In this document: one piece after another, positions 30,368 to 33,810 of the stretch
How positions within the stretch are numbered: position 1 is the first letter of the stretch
How the letters are laid out: every line of letters begins with the position of its first letter
Assembly: GCA_049316905.1 (NCBI GenBank)
Contig: JBMOJH010000028.1
Location: forward strand, 1-33,810
Direction: 5' to 3'
DNA from: CAIPVR01 sp049316905
GTDB taxonomy: Bacteria; Actinomycetota; Acidimicrobiia; Acidimicrobiales; Microtrichaceae
DNA length: 33,810 nucleotides
Position numbers and translations under genes: made by a program
The notes under the pieces: generated by a model
Seen by the model: only the letters and a program-made list of their open reading frames with translations
Told to the model about the DNA's origin: nothing
Databases searched by the model: none

Positions 30368-31827
30368 GGGTCCGTCACGTCCCGGTCGCGGAGGCCGAGC
30401 GTGTGCTGACCACGGCGCTCGCAGAGGTGGAGGCGGCCAATCCCTCCATGACGGCGTCGTCGAGGGCCACGCCCCGTCAGCGCGTCGCGCTCTGGGGGAT
30501 TCCCGCCGTGCTCGTCCTCCTGCTGGTGCTGTTCCCGGCGGCGGCCGCCGTGGCGCTCACCACGATCGGATCCCTGGTGTACGCGGCCACCGTGTACCAC
30601 CGGGTGCGGCTCGTGCGCGCCGCGTTGCGGGAGGACCCCGCGACCCACGTCAGCGACGCCGCCGCCCGCGCCGTGCCCGACGACGAGCTGCCCGTCTACA
30701 CGGTGCTCGTGCCGGCCTACCGCGAGCCGGAGGTGGTGCGGGGCCTGGTCACGGCCCTCGAACGCCTCGACTACCCGCGGGACCGGCTCGACGTGAAGCT
30801 GCTGCTCGAGGTCGACGACGTCGCCACGGTGGCCGAGGCCGCCGCCATCGTGACCGATCTCCCGATCGAGGTGCTGCTCGTGCCGGAGGGTGAACCGCGC
30901 ACCAAGCCGCGGGCGCTCGACTACGGGCTCCAGTTCGCAGAGGGCGAGCTGGTGACGATCTACGACGCGGAGGACCATCCCGAACCGCTGCAGCTGCGCC
31001 GCGCCGCGGTGGCGTTCCGGGAGGGCCCCACCGAGCTCGCCTGCGTCCAGGCCAAGCTCCTGTTCTACGGCGGACACCGCAACCTGCTGACCCGATGGTT
31101 CACCGCCGAGTACGCCACCTGGTTCAGCCTCTACCTGCCCGGGCTCATGGTGGACGGTGCGACGATTCCGCTCGGTGGCACCTCCAACCACTTCAAGGTG
31201 TCGGCGCTGCGCGAGGTGGGCGGATGGGACGCCTGGAACGTCACCGAGGACTGCGACCTCGGCGTCCGGCTGCAGCGCGCCGGGTTCGGGATCGGCCTGA
31301 TCGACTCCACCACCATGGAGGAGCCGAACACCGACGTCATCAACTGGGTCAAGCAGCGCAGCCGTTGGTACAAGGGCTACCTGCAGACGTTCCTCGTCCA
31401 GATCCGGCGGCCCCGGAGCCTGGTTGATGAGCTCGGATGGTGGCGCACGCTGCACTTCGTGCTCTTCGTGGGCCTGACCCCGTTGCTGGCGGTGATGAAC
31501 CTCTGGTTCTGGGCGCTGGCGATCGTGTGGATGACCACGCGTGCCGCGTTCGTGCAGATGATGTACCCCGGGATCACCTACTACCTCGCCGTGGCGGTGT
31601 GGGCGCTGGGGAACCTGGCGGTCGTGTACGTGTCGCTGGTGACCGTGCGCATCATCCGGCGGCCCGACCTGTTGGTGGCCTCGCTGCTGTCGCCGTTCTA
31701 CTGGGTGCTGATGTCGATCGCCGCGCTCCGGGCCATGGTCCAGCTCGTGACGGATCCGTTCCACTGGGAGAAGACCACGCACGGCCTGGCCGACCCGACG
31801 GCGGTGAGCTCCACGTCCTCCACGTAG
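30364..31827 (+). CDS. Membrane GT2 family glycosyltransferase, processive (cellulose synthase-like) type
   Basis: The product has 487 residues from GTG 30364 (an ATG at 30448 would remove 28). Two N-terminal membrane segments (about 41-75) precede the catalytic domain: TVLVPAYREPEVVRGLV, VTIYDAEDHPEP (DxD-type metal site), NVTEDCDLGVRLQ (catalytic TED) and KQRSRWYKGYLQ (the QxxRW motif of processive enzymes). About four C-terminal membrane segments follow from residue 360. It uses a nucleotide sugar on the cytoplasmic side and may push a polymer through the membrane. The start overlaps the exosortase stop (GTGA). Exosortase systems are often encoded with exopolysaccharide genes, which fits. 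The sugar is unknown. Confidence 0.88.
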   Translation: MRVRHVPVAEAERVLTTALAEVEAANPSMTASSRATPRQRVALWGIPAVLVLLLVLFPAAAAVALTTIGSLVYAATVYHRVRLVRAALREDPATHVSDAAARAVPDDELPVYTVLVPAYREPEVVRGLVTALERLDYPRDRLDVKLLLEVDDVATVAEAAAIVTDLPIEVLLVPEGEPRTKPRALDYGLQFAEGELVTIYDAEDHPEPLQLRRAAVAFREGPTELACVQAKLLFYGGHRNLLTRWFTAEYATWFSLYLPGLMVDGATIPLGGTSNHFKVSALREVGGWDAWNVTEDCDLGVRLQRAGFGIGLIDSTTMEEPNTDVINWVKQRSRWYKGYLQTFLVQIRRPRSLVDELGWWRTLHFVLFVGLTPLLAVMNLWFWALAIVWMTTRAAFVQMMYPGITYYLAVAVWALGNLAVVYVSLVTVRIIRRPDLLVASLLSPFYWVLMSIAALRAMVQLVTDPFHWEKTTHGLADPTAVSSTSST

Positions 31828-31830
31828 CCT
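31825..31830 (+). promoter_or_regulatory. Leaderless-type -10 (TAGCCT) before 31838
   Basis: TAGCCT overlaps the TAG stop of the glycosyltransferase gene and lies 7 nt before the GTG at 31838. The same hexamer lies before the GGDEF gene. The downstream gene may thus have its own promoter as well as read-through. Confidence 0.4.
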
Positions 31831-31837
31831 CCGGGCC

Positions 31838-33559
31838 GTGGACGAGCCCGGGCCGGAACCAGCCGGAACCGCCACCGGTGCCGGTCCGTCGCCGTGGTGG
31901 GAGCGCAGCGCGCTGGTGGTCCTCGGCGCGGTCACGGCGTTGCTCGCGGTGCGGGCGGTCCTCTCGCCGTGGGTGCCGGTCAGCGACAACGCGCTGATCG
32001 AGATGGCGGTGCGCGACGTGCCGGGTCACCTGCCGTTGATGGGCGCCTACTCCCGGCTCGGGTGGCGCCACCCCGGGCCCGCCCAGTTCCTCCTGTACGC
32101 GCTGCCCTACCGCCTCGCGGGCTCGCGTTCAGGAGCCCTGATGGCGACAACGCTCGTCCTGCACGCCGGGGGCGTGGCGGCGGCGTGGTGGATGGCGCGA
32201 CGGATCCACCGGCTCGCCGCGGCCCTGCTCCTCCTCGCGCTGAGCCTCGTGCTGCTCGCCGCGGACCCCGCGCAGGTGCGCAGCCCGTGGAACCCCTACG
32301 TGGGTCTCGTGCTCACCGCCACCGCACTGACCGCCGCGTGGTCCCTCGCGGAGCGCCGACGGGCCGGGGCGGTGGTGCTCCTGCCGCTGGTCACGCTGCT
32401 GGTGCAGGCCCACGTGGGCTACGCAGCGGTGGCCGCCGCCGCAGTGGCCGCCGGTGTGGTGGGCGCACTCGTGGGCCGTGACCGCACGGAGCCGTTGCCC
32501 TGGCGGGCGGGTCTGGTGGGGGCCGCGCTGGCCGCGCTCATGTGGGTGCCCCCGCTCGTGGAGCAGCTCCGGGGCGGCAACCTCGGCGACGTCGTCCGTT
32601 ACGCGTTCACGGGCGACGAGCCCGCCGCCGGCCTCGGCCTCGCGGCCCGTGTGATGTCACAGCAGTACGCGTGGTGGCCGGAGTGGGCGGGTGGGGGAGC
32701 GGACCCGGGTCTGCTCTACCTGCCGTCGTGGGCGGTACCGGTGCTGCTCGTCGTGGTGGTCGCCGGAGTGGCCGCGGCGGTGGTCCGGCGATCCGGACCC
32801 CTGGTGCGGGGGCTCGCGGTGGCGCTCGTGGCGCAGTTGGCCGCGTTGGTCGGCGCGTCGCGGATCCGCGGGCAGTTCAACGACTACCTGATGGTGTACC
32901 GGTGGTCGATCGCCGCAATGGCCCTCGCGCTGGCGGTGGCCGCGCTGGTGGAGCTGCGCCCGTCGTGGTCGGCCCCCGCGGTGCGGGTCGCGTCGGTGCT
33001 CGCCACGGTGGGGCTGCTGGCGACCGGCGTGGTGCAGTGGGTCGTGGAGGACCCGGAGGCGGGGGCTGCGCCGGCCGCATTGGCCGCGGCGGACGCGATC
33101 GAATCCCGGTCCGACGGCGGGCCGGTGGTGGTGGGCACCGTGTCGGACTTCCAGGGGGTCGCGCTCTGGGCCGCCACGGTGCTCCAGATGGAGAAGCGGG
33201 GTGTGCCCGTGCGGGTCACCCGACGCTCGGAGGGCGCCGACATGACCTCGCGCTTCGGTGCCCACCGCACCTCCGACTCCCCGGCCCGGTTCCTGGTGGC
33301 GCGCCCGAACGCCACGCGGCTGCTGGTCGAGCAGGGCTGGGTCCCGGTGGGCGGCTACCAGCCGCTCACCCGGCGGCAACAGGCCGAGCTCGACCGGCTG
33401 GAGGCCGAGCGGGCCGCGCTCGGTGACCCCCCGCCCGGGAGTGCCGAGGCCGGGTTGTCCGGAGCGGAGCGACTCGCCCGCATCGCCGCGCTGGACCGCC
33501 GGTCCGAGGTCCTGCTCGCAGGTCGCACGCCGTTCCTCGTGTTCGAGCGCCGCGGCTGA
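31838..33559 (+). CDS. GT-C-like multipass membrane protein (probable polyprenyl-sugar glycosyltransferase)
   Basis: The product has 573 residues with about eleven membrane segments. The first outer loop reads VPVSDNALIEMAVRDVPG and LMGAYSRLGWRHPGPAQFLL, with an Asp soon after the first helix as in GT-C enzymes and mannosyltransferase-like proteins. A C-terminal soluble part (about 420-573) contains GGPVVVGTVSDFQGVALWAA and a helical charged stretch (RRQQAELDRLEAERAAL). The GTG at 31838 has no ribosome binding site and a TAGCCT -10-like element 7 nt upstream. It follows the GT2 gene by 10 nt and probably completes the surface-glycan cluster. The sequence is not close to the GT-C-like protein at 25498. 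Sugar and acceptor are unknown. Confidence 0.68.
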   Translation: MDEPGPEPAGTATGAGPSPWWERSALVVLGAVTALLAVRAVLSPWVPVSDNALIEMAVRDVPGHLPLMGAYSRLGWRHPGPAQFLLYALPYRLAGSRSGALMATTLVLHAGGVAAAWWMARRIHRLAAALLLLALSLVLLAADPAQVRSPWNPYVGLVLTATALTAAWSLAERRRAGAVVLLPLVTLLVQAHVGYAAVAAAAVAAGVVGALVGRDRTEPLPWRAGLVGAALAALMWVPPLVEQLRGGNLGDVVRYAFTGDEPAAGLGLAARVMSQQYAWWPEWAGGGADPGLLYLPSWAVPVLLVVVVAGVAAAVVRRSGPLVRGLAVALVAQLAALVGASRIRGQFNDYLMVYRWSIAAMALALAVAALVELRPSWSAPAVRVASVLATVGLLATGVVQWVVEDPEAGAAPAALAAADAIESRSDGGPVVVGTVSDFQGVALWAATVLQMEKRGVPVRVTRRSEGADMTSRFGAHRTSDSPARFLVARPNATRLLVEQGWVPVGGYQPLTRRQQAELDRLEAERAALGDPPPGSAEAGLSGAERLARIAALDRRSEVLLAGRTPFLVFERRG

Positions 33560-33632
33560 GTCGCGCGGCGTCGGGACGTCCCGGGTCCGGCGGGCCGGTG
33601 CCGGGTCCGACCGGGAGTGCCATGCTGTGCCG

Positions 33633-33810
33633 GTGAAGGTCGTGGGATCGCCGCTGGTGGCGGCACTGGCCGGTGCCGCCTCGTGGAGCGCCGCGGAGTA
33701 CGGGCTGCACCGCTTCGCCATGCACGAGTTGCGGGGCCGTGGCCTCGCCTCGCGCGAGCACCTGTCGCACCACGCGGACGTGACCTACTTCTCGCCGGCG
33801 TCGAAGAAGC
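33633..33810 (+). CDS. Fatty acid hydroxylase / sterol desaturase family protein (partial, cut by window end)
   Basis: The first 59 codons are visible. They contain a hydrophobic start (SPLVAALAGAASWSAAEY), then LHRFAMHELRGRGLASREHLSHH, which carries the first two histidine boxes (HxxxxH and HxxHH). This aligns closely with the protein at 10561-11205 (HRFAMH then GRGIMSREHLEHH). The start is GTG 33633; an upstream ATG at 33622 runs into a stop at once. CATGCT lies 6 nt before the GTG, so it may be leaderless. The rest of the gene lies outside the window. Confidence 0.8.
   Translation, partial: MKVVGSPLVAALAGAASWSAAEYGLHRFAMHELRGRGLASREHLSHHADVTYFSPASKK

Noticed and set aside
30262..31989. 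Long minus-strand frame opposite the GT2 gene
   Set aside because: Antisense shadow: His/Glu/Arg-rich, no start signal, while the plus strand carries full GT2 motifs.
1..33810. tRNA genes, CRISPR arrays, integrase or transposase genes
   Set aside because: None seen: no tRNA-like cloverleaf with a GTTCGA-type arm and CCA end, no regular spaced repeats, and no recombinase-type protein.

Overview
The window is about 34 kb of very GC-rich DNA, densely coding, with many GTG starts and 4-nt gene overlaps. Gene content (an F420-type luciferase-like oxidoreductase, PLP-dependent TrpB2, a FliA/WhiG-type sigma factor, a TesB thioesterase, fatty-acid-hydroxylase-like proteins, actinobacterial-type exosortase and GT-C membrane enzymes) points to an actinobacterium, most likely of the class Acidimicrobiia. 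That placement is inferred from gene types, not from a marker gene. I see no rRNA, tRNA, CRISPR array, phage or insertion sequence.

Layout. 1-9.8 kb is mostly ordinary chromosome: a sigma factor, an orphan metal-type ABC ATPase, then on the minus strand a HisN-like phosphatase, a conserved unknown protein and TrpB2. On the plus strand follow an LLM oxidoreductase with a SnoaL-like partner, a CBS-pair protein, a TesB thioesterase and an SMC-like coiled-coil protein that seems to have lost its ATP site. 9.9-15.1 kb holds a secreted protein, a TetR/fatty-acid-hydroxylase operon on the minus strand, a secreted glucosaminidase-like wall hydrolase and a PAS-GGDEF diguanylate cyclase.

15.2-25.0 kb is a phosphate-uptake region. 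A translationally coupled six-gene operon encodes PstC, PstA, PstB, a membrane-tethered PstS, a second degenerate tethered PstS-like protein, and a sortase-fold protein whose catalytic cysteine is replaced by serine. Two further genes follow: a secreted protein ending in a PEAPLA-TM-RRR tail, and a third PstS-like binding protein closed by a strong terminator.

25.1-33.6 kb is a surface-assembly cluster: a small coiled-coil protein, a GT-C-like membrane enzyme, a Thr-rich surface protein with the same PEAPLA tail, an exosortase with an intact Cys-Arg-His triad, a processive-type GT2 glycosyltransferase and a second GT-C-like membrane protein. The window ends inside a second fatty-acid-hydroxylase-like gene.

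Main hypothesis. Three promoters (before the secreted protein at 9915, pstC at 15269, and the exosortase cluster at 25222) each carry direct repeats of 11 bp resembling the actinobacterial PHO box. In all three the last repeat ends exactly 5 bp before a -10-like hexamer. This ties the exosortase cluster and the PEAPLA-tailed proteins to the phosphate-starvation regulon. The window may therefore encode a phosphate-regulated surface display system: binding proteins tethered at the membrane, and Thr-rich or beta-type proteins processed by a dedicated exosortase. The repeats, tails and active-site residues are visible in the sequence; the joint function is inference.
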